36,297 nt of DNA from Methanococcoides vulcani. GTDB lineage: Archaea; Halobacteriota; Methanosarcinia; Methanosarcinales; Methanosarcinaceae. Numbering within the stretch: the stretch's first letter is position 1; each line of letters opens with the position of its first letter. Location: NCBI RefSeq assembly GCF_900111645.1, contig NZ_FOHQ01000009.1, positions 1 to 36,297 on the forward strand, given 5' to 3'. The notes beneath the pieces are model-generated. The model saw only the letters and a program-made list of their open reading frames with translations. It searched no databases and had not been told where the DNA came from. The position numbers and the translations under genes were made by a program. Positions 16,875 through 25,152 of this stretch are shown here, piece after piece.

Positions 16875-17258
16875 ATGAAACAGCAGGTAGAGGTTAAAGA
16901 ACTTAAAGAAGGTAAGTACGTACTTGTAGATGATGAGCCATGTGTGATCAAAGGCATCACAAAATCAAAACCAGGTAAGCATGGTTCCGCAAAGGCAAGG
17001 ATCGAGGTAATTGGTCTCTTCGACAGTCAGAAGCGTTCCATTATAAGCTCAGTTTCCGCTAAGACATACGTACCTATCGTAGAACGTAAAACAGCACAGG
17101 TACTATCAATTTCAGGAGACATTGCTCAACTCATGGACATGGAAGATTACTCCACATTCGAACTTACGATCCCTGAACAGTTCAAGGACAGGGTCATTGA
17201 AGGCGGAGATATCACATACCTTACATCCATGGGCAAAATGAAGATCGACCTTAGATAA
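16875..17258 (+). CDS. eif5A: Translation factor aIF5A
   Basis: The archaeal homologue of eIF5A/EF-P, which relieves ribosome stalling at polyproline and related sequences. The 127 residues cover both domains: an SH3-like N-domain with the hypusine-type loop SKPGKHGSAK (modified lysine K35) and an OB-fold C-domain. The length is normal. ATG 16875 follows AGGAGGATCA closely. The lysine is expected to carry deoxyhypusine, made by deoxyhypusine synthase (not in this window). The agmatinase gene begins 20 bases after the stop, so the pair is probably one transcript. Confidence 0.97.
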   Translation: MKQQVEVKELKEGKYVLVDDEPCVIKGITKSKPGKHGSAKARIEVIGLFDSQKRSIISSVSAKTYVPIVERKTAQVLSISGDIAQLMDMEDYSTFELTIPEQFKDRVIEGGDITYLTSMGKMKIDLR

Positions 17259-17278
17259 ACCCCCTTTTAAGGGATATT

Positions 17279-18148
17279 ATGTTCTACCGGCCTGGAATGA
17301 TGGATGCGCTGGCAGATTACGAATCTGCCGGATACGTCCTTTTTGGAGTACCATTTGATCGTACATCCTCATTTCGTGCCGGGAGCAGATGGGCTCCGGA
17401 TGCTATGCGGAGTGCCTCTGCAAACTTTGAAAGTTATAACGCTTTTTTTGATATTGACCTTGCCGAAATTCCCATACACGATGCCGGGAACTTCGAGGCA
17501 GGAGTTCTGGTCGATGATGTGCTTAGTGAGCTATATCTGGATGTCATCGGGATCACTGATGAAGGAAAGATACCCATAATGATGGGAGGAGAACACTCAC
17601 TGACCCTGCCATGTGTCAAAGCCTGTGCGAAAAATGCAGAGGGTAACTTTGGAGTTGTCGTACTGGATGCACATTTTGACCTTCGCGACGAATTTGAAGG
17701 TGTGAAGTACAACCATGCCTGCGTGTCAAGACATATACTTGACGAGGTCACTGATAATTATGTGACCATAGGGGTACGAAGTGGCCCAAAGGAAGAATGG
17801 GAATTCGCAAAAGAGAACGACATCTGTTATTATACACCTGAAGATGTCAGCAACAAGGGACCTGAAGTACTTGTTCAGGAAATAAAGGAATACCTTGACT
17901 GCGACAGCATATACCTGTCACTGGACATGGATGCCCTTGATCCTTCATATGCGCCTGCACTGGGAACACCGGAACCATTCGGCCTTAGTTCTGTAGAGGT
18001 ACGGGACATTGTCAGAGGACTAGCCCCCCTGTCAGCGGGTTTCGACGTGGTGGAGATCGCACCGGAATATGACAGCGGCCAAACCGCGATCCTCGGTGCA
18101 AAACTTATTCGCGAATTCATTGCTGCACACGCTGCTTCAACGAACTGA
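17279..18148 (+). CDS. speB: Agmatinase (ureohydrolase family)
   Basis: Hydrolyses agmatine to putrescine and urea; in some archaea a related enzyme has been proposed to act on agmatine-charged aIF5A to finish deoxyhypusine. The 289 residues have all binuclear Mn ligands: H106 in GGEHS, D130/H132/D134 in DAHFDLRDE, and D216/D218 in SLDMDALDPSYAPALGTPEP. Ending FDVVEIAPEYD agrees with SpeB proteins. ATG 17279 is preceded by AAGGG. That AAGGG pairs with CCCTT of the short self-complementary CCCTTTTAAGGG at 17262-17273, just after the aIF5A stop. Its place beside aIF5A supports a role in hypusination or polyamine supply (inference). Confidence 0.95.
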   Translation: MFYRPGMMDALADYESAGYVLFGVPFDRTSSFRAGSRWAPDAMRSASANFESYNAFFDIDLAEIPIHDAGNFEAGVLVDDVLSELYLDVIGITDEGKIPIMMGGEHSLTLPCVKACAKNAEGNFGVVVLDAHFDLRDEFEGVKYNHACVSRHILDEVTDNYVTIGVRSGPKEEWEFAKENDICYYTPEDVSNKGPEVLVQEIKEYLDCDSIYLSLDMDALDPSYAPALGTPEPFGLSSVEVRDIVRGLAPLSAGFDVVEIAPEYDSGQTAILGAKLIREFIAAHAASTN

Positions 18149-18167
18149 CCTTTCCTCATGGTTAAGT

Positions 18168-18175
18168 TTATACAC
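18168..18175 (+). promoter_or_regulatory. TATA box before the zinc-finger gene
   Basis: TTTATACA lies 29 bases before ATG 18204. At normal archaeal spacing transcription would begin within a few bases of the start codon, giving a leaderless or near-leaderless message. Confidence 0.5.
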
Positions 18176-18203
18176 ACCCCCAACAATCATATGGACAGAG
18201 ACC

Positions 18204-18854
18204 ATGACAGAGGAAGTAATAGTAGTTTGCCCAATGTGTTCACCAAAGGAAGCAGTGGGACATGATGTTTTGAGACCAGGACAGAACCCTGTAGTCCAAT
18301 GCCACGAATGCGGAGCAGTGCATCCCGCTACCATCGAAGAAAAAAAGCCCGTTAAAGTTAAGGTTATCGTCAGCAAGGATGACGTTTCATTCACACTTCA
18401 CACAAATATCGACGCCGGTGAAATGATCTATATCGATGACGAACTTGTGGTAGATGATGAGGAAGCAGATGAGGTCTACCCGATCATTGTCACTGCGATA
18501 GAATCAGGCGGCCGCCGGTTAGACCGGGAGGAGATCGAGAATGTCGATGTTATATGGGGACGTGCCACAGATGAAGTTACCACAAAGATATCAATAAAGG
18601 TCCGCAACGGATCCACTTCTGTGGAAAAAAGAGTACCCGGAGAATTTGAGTTCATTGTAGGCCAGAACTACAATGCTGAAAGGAAGGATTTCCACATAAC
18701 CAAGATCAAGATCAGGGATGGAGGATTCCAGTCCCGTAAAGGAGATCGTGTTCCTGCTAAATATATCAAGCGTATCTTTGCTACTGAAGCACATAAAAGA
18801 GGATGGGGAGAGGCAAAGACTTCATGGAGTTCGAAGAGAGAAGAAAGATACTGA
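18204..18854 (+). CDS. HVO_0476/COG1326-family archaeal zinc-finger protein
   Basis: An archaea-specific protein of 216 residues whose function is unknown. The N-terminus carries a zinc ribbon: C9-x2-C12 (CPMC) and C33-x2-C36 (CHEC). The rest is a beta-rich domain ending in [20 protein letters not shown], consistent with nucleic-acid or ribosome binding. The reading frame is open farther upstream, but ATG 18204 is chosen because it begins the conserved [12 protein letters not shown] and follows the TATA box at the right distance. The 3' end overlaps the pcm gene by 31 bases, so the two are co-transcribed. Confidence 0.88.
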   Translation: MTEEVIVVCPMCSPKEAVGHDVLRPGQNPVVQCHECGAVHPATIEEKKPVKVKVIVSKDDVSFTLHTNIDAGEMIYIDDELVVDDEEADEVYPIIVTAIESGGRRLDREEIENVDVIWGRATDEVTTKISIKVRNGSTSVEKRVPGEFEFIVGQNYNAERKDFHITKIKIRDGGFQSRKGDRVPAKYIKRIFATEAHKRGWGEAKTSWSSKREERY

Positions 18855-19462
18855 TAGATTCCCTGAAGATCAACGGGATCAGTGACAGAGTCCTTGACGC
18901 GATGATGCGCGTCCCAAGGCACCTTTTTGTACCGGAGAAACTGCAGGACTCTGCATATATGGACATGCCGCTTCCTATCGGGCATGACCAGACCATCTCG
19001 GCACCACACATGGTCGCGATCATGTGTGAACTGCTGGATATTTCCAGTGGAATGAAGATCCTGGAAGTTGGAAGTGGTTCGGGCTACAATGCTGCTGTCA
19101 TGGCAGAACTTGTAGGGGATGAAGGTCACATCTATACAGTGGAACGTATACCCGGACTGGCCGATTTTGCAGAAAGGAACCTCAAAAGAGCAGGATATAA
19201 GAATATCACCGTTCTTCAGGATGATGGGTCCTGTGGCCTAGCTGAACATGCACCCTATGCCCGTATCAGTGTGACCTCTGCAGCACCGGACGTTCCACAG
19301 CCGCTTATTGATCAGCTGGCAACGGAAGGCACAATGGTGATCCCTGTTGGCAATGGCGAGCAGCAACTTGTAGTCGTGAGAAAGGACATAGAAGGCAATG
19401 TCAGCTACGAGGTTTGGGGGGGAGTTATTTTTGTACCTCTCATTGGAAAGTATGGATATTGA
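18824..19462 (+). CDS. pcm: Protein-L-isoaspartate O-methyltransferase
   Basis: Repairs damaged proteins by methylating L-isoaspartyl residues with S-adenosylmethionine. The 212 residues have the family signatures [26 protein letters not shown], the [10 protein letters not shown] region, the SAM-binding [18 protein letters not shown], and [13 protein letters not shown] 18824 is preferred to the ATG at 18803 because the GGGGAGAGG stretch lies about ten bases upstream of it. The gene overlaps the end of the zinc-finger gene. Confidence 0.94.
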   Translation: MEFEERRKILIDSLKINGISDRVLDAMMRVPRHLFVPEKLQDSAYMDMPLPIGHDQTISAPHMVAIMCELLDISSGMKILEVGSGSGYNAAVMAELVGDEGHIYTVERIPGLADFAERNLKRAGYKNITVLQDDGSCGLAEHAPYARISVTSAAPDVPQPLIDQLATEGTMVIPVGNGEQQLVVVRKDIEGNVSYEVWGGVIFVPLIGKYGY

Positions 19463-19548
19463 TGATTATATCAACAGACCATGCAATTCATAAAGATTTT
19501 TTTATTGATTGACTGGATTGTGCCTTAAAGCTATATATGAGTGTCATA

Positions 19549-19566
19549 CTATATACCAATATATAG
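19549..19566 (+). promoter_or_regulatory. Promoter palindrome of the PhoU-like gene
   Basis: CTATATA-CCAA-TATATAG is a perfect inverted repeat, and its right arm (or its left) is also the TATA box for the gene at 19585. A symmetric site on the TATA box is a typical place for autorepression. Confidence 0.45.
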
Positions 19567-19584
19567 AATGACGTGTCGATATAG

Positions 19585-20601
19585 GTGATTTTTATCGAAA
19601 CCAGAAAGATACAGCAGACCGGCGGTTCCACATACATAGTATCCCTGCCAAAGAAATGGGCCGAACGTGCCGGAATTACAACCGGCTCACAGGTAACACT
19701 CCAACCGCAGCAAGATGGAACTCTCAATATTGCAGCCGAAGGAAGTACCCAGAACCCGAAAAAAAAGAATGTCATTGATGTTAACGGATGCGTAGGAGAT
19801 GAACTGGTACGCCTCCTGATAGCGGCATACCTATCGGGCTCTGACATGATAGAGATCAGGGGCAACCGAATACAGGCTGAGCAGAAGAAGATCATAAGGA
19901 ATGTCTGTTACAAGCTCATGGGTCCGGAGATCATCGAGGAGACCGCAAATTCTGTACTTATCCAGGACCTGCTAAACCCAAATGAGGTTTCGATCAAGAA
20001 AAGTGTCAGACGTATGTTCCTTATTTCAAATTCAATGTTAAAGGATGCAATGCAGGCACTGAAAGATCAGGATAAGGACCTTGCGCTTGATGTTATCGAA
20101 CGTGATGACGAAGTGGACAGGCTTTTCCTGCTTATTTCGAAGCAGTTCAGGACGGTACTTCGGGGAAGCCGCCTTCCAGACACATCAGAAACTACAATTG
20201 ACGAGTACCATGACCTGCGCCTTGCTGCAAGTTCGCTGGAACGTATCGCAGACCACGCACTCAAGATAGCAAAAACTGCATCCACACTGAATACACAGAT
20301 CCCGGACAAGACCATGAAACTTATCGAAAGCTCCAGCACAACTTCGAGCAACATGGTGGAAGATGCTATTGACGCATTATACAACCAGAACACAGATCTT
20401 GCCAATCAGGTCATCGCAAAGGTCGATGGTACAAAAGTGAGGATCGATGACCTGAACGCATCGCTTCTTGACCTTGAATCTCCTGAAGCTATTGTGGCCC
20501 TGGGGACCGTGGCAGACAGTATCGACAGGATTGGGGAGTACGGAGCCAATATTGCAGAATTGGCGATCAATCTGTCAATGGCAATTGTCCAGAAAAAATA
20601 A
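19585..20601 (+). CDS. AbrB-PhoU phosphate-type regulator
   Basis: A 338-residue protein with an N-terminal SpoVT/AbrB-type swapped-hairpin DNA-binding domain (about 1-52: TRKIQQTGGSTYIVSLPKKWAERAGITTGSQV) followed by two PhoU-like helical bundles (about 115-205 and 215-330; the E/DxxxD metal motifs RDDEVDRLF and RIADHALK are visible). PhoU proteins bind Fe/Zn/Mg clusters and down-regulate phosphate uptake; the fused form is common in archaea. No phosphate transporter lies in this window, so the target is unknown. Translation starts at GTG 19585. The palindrome over its TATA box suggests autoregulation by the AbrB domain (inference). Confidence 0.88.
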   Translation: MIFIETRKIQQTGGSTYIVSLPKKWAERAGITTGSQVTLQPQQDGTLNIAAEGSTQNPKKKNVIDVNGCVGDELVRLLIAAYLSGSDMIEIRGNRIQAEQKKIIRNVCYKLMGPEIIEETANSVLIQDLLNPNEVSIKKSVRRMFLISNSMLKDAMQALKDQDKDLALDVIERDDEVDRLFLLISKQFRTVLRGSRLPDTSETTIDEYHDLRLAASSLERIADHALKIAKTASTLNTQIPDKTMKLIESSSTTSSNMVEDAIDALYNQNTDLANQVIAKVDGTKVRIDDLNASLLDLESPEAIVALGTVADSIDRIGEYGANIAELAINLSMAIVQKK

Positions 20602-20652
20602 TGATACAGTGAGATATTAAGATGTAAAAGGATCGAATTGAATTCAAGCGAT

Positions 20653-20682
20653 TATTTATAAGGCATGAGTAATATCACTCAT
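20653..20682 (+). promoter_or_regulatory. Promoter of the Era-like GTPase with inverted repeat
   Basis: TATA box TATTTATAAG (about 20652-20661) is followed by the perfect repeat ATGAGT-AATATC-ACTCAT (20665-20682), which would sit at the transcription start. The gene begins at 20726, so a leader of about 45 bases is expected. Confidence 0.45.
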
Positions 20683-20725
20683 CATAGATTTGAATGGATG
20701 TCACGTTCTAAGTCGGAGGGATTTG

Positions 20726-21361
20726 ATGGGCGTAATAAGATCATTTAGGAAAAATTTTTCAAACTTCTTCAAAAAGCTGTTTAACAAAAAGAATGCAAGG
20801 ATAGGAATATATGGCCCCCCTAATGCCGGAAAGACAACTCTTGCAAACAGGATAGTCAGGGACTGGACCGGTGACGCAATGGGTTCTGTTTCACACATTG
20901 CTCACGAAACACGTCGTGCAAGGCGTCGAGAAGGTGTGACCATACAGTCGAACGGCGGATCCATCAGTCTGGATATCATTGACACCCCGGGTCTTGCTAC
21001 TAAGATCGATTTCCATGAGTTCATGGAACAGGGTATGAATGAAGCAGAATCCAAGAGAAGAGCAAAGGAAGCTACCGAAGGTGTTATTGAAGCTGTGAAA
21101 TGGCTGGAGAACCTTGACGGAGTTATCCTTGTGATGGATGCTACGGAAGACCCTTACACACAGGTCAACGTAACTGTCATAGGCAACATGGAAGCAAGAA
21201 GCTTGCCATTGTTGATAGTTGCTAACAAGGTCGATCTGCCGGAATCATCCCCTACTACAATAAGAGAAGCATTCCCACAGCATCCAATGGTAGCAATATC
21301 AGCTCTTGAAGGAAAGAACATAGATACATTTTATGACGAGATCGCTAAGAGGTTTGGGTGA
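20726..21361 (+). CDS. Era-like GTPase
   Basis: An archaeal small GTP-binding protein of 211 residues. It has an N-terminal basic amphipathic stretch (FRKNFSNFFKKLFNKK, residues 7-22), which could bind membrane or RNA. Its G motifs are G1 GPPNAGKT (30-37), G3 DTPG (86-89), G4 NKVD (167-170) and G5 SAL near the end. The KH domain of true bacterial Era is absent. The start is ATG 20726, six bases after the GGAGG. An earlier TTG at 20690 only extends the frame. The DUF2073 gene follows by five bases, a pairing found in methanogens; a ribosome-linked role is possible but unproven. Confidence 0.9.
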   Translation: MGVIRSFRKNFSNFFKKLFNKKNARIGIYGPPNAGKTTLANRIVRDWTGDAMGSVSHIAHETRRARRREGVTIQSNGGSISLDIIDTPGLATKIDFHEFMEQGMNEAESKRRAKEATEGVIEAVKWLENLDGVILVMDATEDPYTQVNVTVIGNMEARSLPLLIVANKVDLPESSPTTIREAFPQHPMVAISALEGKNIDTFYDEIAKRFG

Positions 21362-21366
21362 TTGCA

Positions 21367-21726
21367 ATGCAGGGTATTCAAATGGATCTGGTCTCGGAGG
21401 ACAGGCTTGCAAAGATGCCGCCTGTTGAGAAGATCAGATTTATTCTAGACGAGGTCAAGAGTGGCAAGATCCTTGTTCTTGAGAAAGGACTTACCCCGGA
21501 GGAGGAGGCAACTCTTATCGAAATGACCATGACACAGATCCAGCCGGATGATTTTGCAGGTATTGAAATGGAGAGCTACCCTTCACAGACAGATAGCTCA
21601 TTGATCGGAAAGCTGTTCAAGAAGAACGTAGTACGCACCCGGCTTACTGTAATTGGTCCTGCAAATAAGTTAAAAACACTGAAAAAAGATCGCGACATGA
21701 TAAGTGCAATTGTGTCAAACAAATAA
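21367..21726 (+). CDS. DUF2073 family protein
   Basis: A conserved archaeal protein of 119 residues, function unknown (COG3365/DUF2073 type). Visible stretches include MDLVSEDRLAKM at the start, KIRFILDEVKSGKILVLEKGLTPEEE, and FKKNVVRTRLTVIGPANKLKTL. The start is ATG 21367: GGTGATT lies four bases upstream and also ends the GTPase gene, so the two are coupled. The partner GTPase suggests that this protein serves as its regulator or adaptor (inference). Confidence 0.85.
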   Translation: MQGIQMDLVSEDRLAKMPPVEKIRFILDEVKSGKILVLEKGLTPEEEATLIEMTMTQIQPDDFAGIEMESYPSQTDSSLIGKLFKKNVVRTRLTVIGPANKLKTLKKDRDMISAIVSNK

Positions 21727-21741
21727 CCGTGTGGTACATTA

Positions 21742-22227
21742 ATGGAAAACTCTTACGATAGATCCAGGACCAACGTCCCGGTACATTCCCTTTCATCCTA
21801 TGAGATGGGAAGTGATGACGTGAACGTGGTCTGCACTTATGGTAAGATATCGGTATGGTTTGGCCGTCAGACCCCTGATGTCGTAGTAGGCCAGACCCTT
21901 ATTGCCATCTCAAAAGTAGATAAATCAGCAGTTTACGAAACCGAGCTTATATGTGATTTTGATTCCATAACCAACTATGAAAGCAATGGATATGTACTGG
22001 TATCATATGCTAAAGCAGATAATGGATATCGCGCCATGTTCAATGTGCCATTCCATAGCAACAAAGCACTGTTCCATCTGGCAGAGAATATTATCGAAGA
22101 ACTGAAGACCGATGATGCCAGCCTGGACATCTACTGGAACGGCGACGATTCGGACATTACCAAGCTCTCAGATGAATTCAGAAAGATAGAAGGATGGAAC
22201 ATAAAAGAAATTATATACAAAGACTAA
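21742..22227 (+). CDS. Conserved hypothetical protein
   Basis: The family is not recognised. The 161 residues have no membrane helix or signal peptide. The sequence alternates beta strands (NVVCTYGKISVWFG, QTLIAISKVD, GYVLVSYAKAD) with a helix (ALFHLAENIIEELKTDDAS), and ends IEGWNIKEIIYKD. It follows DUF2073 by 15 bases, so it likely belongs to the GTPase operon. The start is ATG 21742, with only a weak ribosome site. Confidence 0.75.
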   Translation: MENSYDRSRTNVPVHSLSSYEMGSDDVNVVCTYGKISVWFGRQTPDVVVGQTLIAISKVDKSAVYETELICDFDSITNYESNGYVLVSYAKADNGYRAMFNVPFHSNKALFHLAENIIEELKTDDASLDIYWNGDDSDITKLSDEFRKIEGWNIKEIIYKD

Positions 22228-22273
22228 GGTAAGCGCTGATACTTGCCCTTGAAATACGGGAGGAATATAGTTA

Positions 22274-22885
22274 ATGAAAGATATAATATCTTCAACAGAG
22301 TGCGAACATTTGATCTCATCCATTGAGCTTATGGCACATCATCTCGAAAGTGTAGCCGAAAGCATTGACAAGGAAGACATCCGACAAATGATAGCAAACA
22401 TCCTGGAAGCCGACAGCATCTTTGTCATGGGTGCAGGTCGTTCCGGTCTCGTAGGAAAAGCATTCGCAATGCGCCTGATGCACCTTGGCCTTAGATCCTA
22501 TGTGGTCGGAGAATCAACTACTCCTGCAGTCCGTAAAGGAGATACAGTAATTGCAATCTCAGGATCAGGAGAAACAAGATCGATCTCAGACCTTGGGAGG
22601 ATCACAAAAGAGATCGGTGCAAAACTTATCACAGTAACATCAGATAAGAACTCGACACTTGGCAATCTTTCTGACACCACCATGGAGATCAAAGGAAGAA
22701 CAAAGAACGATGTCGGAGGCTACCTCGAAAGGCATATGCGTGGAGAATATTCACACCTCACACCGCTTGGAACATCCTTTGAGATATCATCTGCTGTTTT
22801 CCTGGATGCGCTGGTAGCAGAACTTATCTCGATCACCGGAGCTTCCGAGGACGATCTGAAATCACGTCACGCCAAACTTGAGTGA
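22274..22885 (+). CDS. hxlB: 6-phospho-3-hexuloisomerase
   Basis: Isomerises 3-hexulose 6-phosphate and fructose 6-phosphate. In methanogens this is half of the ribulose-monophosphate route that supplies pentose phosphates (the partner synthase is often fused to formaldehyde-activating enzyme). The 203 residues form one SIS domain: SIFVMGAGRSGLVGKAFAMRLMHLG, then DTVIAISGSGETRSI. The length fits. ATG 22274 follows GGGAGG by about ten bases. The aminotransferase gene begins 12 bases after it. Confidence 0.93.
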   Translation: MKDIISSTECEHLISSIELMAHHLESVAESIDKEDIRQMIANILEADSIFVMGAGRSGLVGKAFAMRLMHLGLRSYVVGESTTPAVRKGDTVIAISGSGETRSISDLGRITKEIGAKLITVTSDKNSTLGNLSDTTMEIKGRTKNDVGGYLERHMRGEYSHLTPLGTSFEISSAVFLDALVAELISITGASEDDLKSRHAKLE

Positions 22886-22897
22886 AGAGGACTTACC

Positions 22898-24010
22898 ATG
22901 GGTTCCAAAGAATTTGCACAAAGGGTTCTCGATGTGGATATCTCCGGCATCAGGAAGATGTTCGAAGCTGCCGGTTCAGATGCTATCAACCTGGGCCTTG
23001 GCCAACCCGATTTTGACACACCTGCACATATAAGGCAGGCAGCCATCGATGCTATTAATGAAGGCTTTACAGGATATACCTACGGATCAGGTATTGTAGA
23101 GTTAAGAGAAGCATTGAGCCGCAAGTTCGAACGGGACAATGGATTCGAGGTCAGCCCGGACGGCATCATAGTTACATCCGGAGCATCTGAAGCACTCGAG
23201 ATTGCCCTTGCAGCACTTGTCAACCCCGGTGACGAGGTCATGATCGCAGATCCGGGATTTGTATCCTACAATGCACTAACGGGATTCATGGGAGGAAAAG
23301 TGGTCGGAGTTCCACTCGGGGAAGACCTGACCATGAGACCGGAGGACGTACTCGAGAGGGTCACTCCGAAAACAAAAGCAATTATCGTTAACTCCCCATG
23401 CAATCCTACCGGCGGAGTACTTTCAAAGGCCGACATAAAGGCTTATGCAGATATTGCAGACGACCATAATGTAACTCTCATTTCTGACGAGGTCTATGAG
23501 TACTTCATCTATGAAGGGGAACACGTCAGTCCTGCACAGTTCACTGATAATGTTATCACCATCAATGCAGTTTCCAAGACATACTCCATGACCGGATGGC
23601 GAGTAGGTTATACCGCTGCCAATCAGGAGTATACGGAACAGATGCTGAAAGTTCACCAGTACGTACAGGCATGTGCCAACTCAATTGCACAAAAAGCTGC
23701 ACTTGCAGCCATCACCGGACCACAGGACTCGGTATTTGAAATGCGTGATGAGTTCAAAAAGCGCCGGGACGTACTTGTTAAAGGTGTGAATGAGCTGGGG
23801 ATGGAATGTGAAGCACCAAAAGGTGCGTTTTACATATTCCCAAAGGTGGATGACAGTGCGGAAGTTGCTGCAAAACTGATATCTAACGGTGTTGTAGTAG
23901 TACCGGGAACTGCCTTTGGACAGAACGGTGACGGTTATATAAGGATCTCTTATGCAACATCCATGGAGGATATCAACAGGGCACTTGAGATCATGAAAAA
24001 AGTGCTTTGA
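22898..24010 (+). CDS. Class I/II PLP-dependent aminotransferase, aspartate-type
   Basis: A fold-type-I aminotransferase of 370 residues. Signatures: NLGLGQPDFDTP near the start, VTSGASEAL, NSPCNPTGG with N169, SDEVYEYF with D197 and Y200, and the Schiff-base lysine K227 in AVSKTYSMTGWRVGY; the carboxylate-binding Arg is in YIRISYATS. Archaeal proteins like this are annotated as aspartate aminotransferases, but substrate choice among Asp, Ala or aromatic acids cannot be settled by motif reading. ATG 22898 follows GAGGAC. Its stop directly abuts that of the convergent GTPase gene. Confidence 0.92.
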   Translation: MGSKEFAQRVLDVDISGIRKMFEAAGSDAINLGLGQPDFDTPAHIRQAAIDAINEGFTGYTYGSGIVELREALSRKFERDNGFEVSPDGIIVTSGASEALEIALAALVNPGDEVMIADPGFVSYNALTGFMGGKVVGVPLGEDLTMRPEDVLERVTPKTKAIIVNSPCNPTGGVLSKADIKAYADIADDHNVTLISDEVYEYFIYEGEHVSPAQFTDNVITINAVSKTYSMTGWRVGYTAANQEYTEQMLKVHQYVQACANSIAQKAALAAITGPQDSVFEMRDEFKKRRDVLVKGVNELGMECEAPKGAFYIFPKVDDSAEVAAKLISNGVVVVPGTAFGQNGDGYIRISYATSMEDINRALEIMKKVL

Positions 24011-24031
24011 TCAGTCAAAGATAGACTGATC
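24005..24031. terminator. Overlapping hairpins spanning two abutting stop codons
   Basis: CTTTGA-TCAG-TCAAAG (24005-24020) and the stronger GATCAGTC/GACTGATC (24009-24016 with 24024-24031, 7-base loop) share bases and exclude each other. Both stops of the convergent pair (24008-24010 and 24011-24013) lie inside. Confidence 0.55.
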
Positions 24032-25003
24032 CTCTTCATTTTCTTTTTTGTTCTCGTCGATCATTTCGACAAGTCTGTCTACGATGGAATCAATGTTCTC
24101 ACCGGTAGCAGTGGACATATTCATGTCTACAAATTCCGGCATCTCAAACCTTGGATGATCAGATTTATTTGCCACCACATAGACCGGGAGGTCAAAGTTC
24201 TGGACAACTTCATCAAGCAAGCGCTTCTGGTCTTCTATCTCATAGCCACAGGTCTCACTTGCATCAAGGATAAAGAGCACAACAGCATCCAGGTATTTTA
24301 TGGCAGTTACTGCCTGCCTTTCAACATCATTGCGTTCAGACATCGGCCTGTCCAGAAGACCAGGTGTATCGATCACCTGATACCGTTCAAGACCTCGCAT
24401 AAAATGACCGATCAGAACACCTTTAGTGGTAAAAGGATATGATGCAACTTCCGGACTTGCACCGGTGACCATTGAAACAAAGCTGGATTTTCCCACGTTC
24501 GGATAGCCGGCCACAACAATGGTAGGCTCATCGCGCACATCAGGAAGCTTTCTTAGCAAATTGCGGGCTTCATTCAGGAAAATGAGATGCTTACTCACAG
24601 TTGACATGATAGATGCCATACGGCCAAACGCCTCTTTACGTGTTGCAACAGGATCCTTGCTACTACGGATCTTACCAACATACTCCCTGGAGATGTCATG
24701 AAGCTTGTTACTTGCCCAGTCAACCGAGCCAAGAGCTAACCGGAGATCATCAACACCGACCACTATATCAGCGAGCTGATAATAGAAATCAGGAAGATCA
24801 TCAAAATTCGGGAAACGCCTGACAATGTTCGACAGGTTGTCAGAGAGAATGTTACCGGATGTCATGATCATTGATTCGTGCGCCCTCATGCCACTGTCCT
24901 TGTCCCTTATGGTCTTGCCTGCTTTTGCACGCGTAGCTCTTCGAAATGCCTTGTCTATAAGCTCATCCGAAGTCGGGACAGTATGGATCTTCTCAAATAT
25001 CAT
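24011..25003 (-). CDS. Nog1-like GTPase
   Basis: A GTPase related to Nog1 (COG1084), which acts in large ribosomal subunit assembly. The 330 residues hold an N-terminal helical region (about 1-150) then a G domain: G1 GYPNVGKS (166-173), the switch region EVASYPFTTKG, G3 DTPG (212-215) and G4 NKSD (279-282), with a charged C-terminal tail. ATG 25003 is used instead of the longer TTG 25030, which lies ahead of the TATA-like run. The gene is divergent from a CBS regulator and convergent with the aminotransferase. Confidence 0.9.
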   Translation of the reverse strand: MIFEKIHTVPTSDELIDKAFRRATRAKAGKTIRDKDSGMRAHESMIMTSGNILSDNLSNIVRRFPNFDDLPDFYYQLADIVVGVDDLRLALGSVDWASNKLHDISREYVGKIRSSKDPVATRKEAFGRMASIMSTVSKHLIFLNEARNLLRKLPDVRDEPTIVVAGYPNVGKSSFVSMVTGASPEVASYPFTTKGVLIGHFMRGLERYQVIDTPGLLDRPMSERNDVERQAVTAIKYLDAVVLFILDASETCGYEIEDQKRLLDEVVQNFDLPVYVVANKSDHPRFEMPEFVDMNMSTATGENIDSIVDRLVEMIDENKKENEEDQSIFD

Positions 25004-25043
25004 GATATTTACCTTTATATTCAGGCTCAAACTCTCATAAGCT

Positions 25044-25113
25044 ATATATTTTTGTTCCTTGAGATGTATTTTTCATTATCATCCGTTTCAAATCCTACAA
25101 CATGTATATATAC
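25044..25113. promoter_or_regulatory. Divergent promoter pair
   Basis: ATATATAGC read on the minus strand (25044-25053) serves the Nog1-like gene, and TATATATAC on the plus strand (25106-25113) serves the CBS regulator at 25153. The two boxes stand back to back in a 149-base gap. Confidence 0.5.
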
Positions 25114-25152
25114 TTCTTTTGAGTAAGTTTATCGGAAGAAAACGGTGATCTC

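Noticed and set aside
18069-18203. N-terminal extension of the zinc-finger protein
   Set aside because: It overlaps the agmatinase gene and crosses the TATA box; the conserved part starts at ATG 18204.
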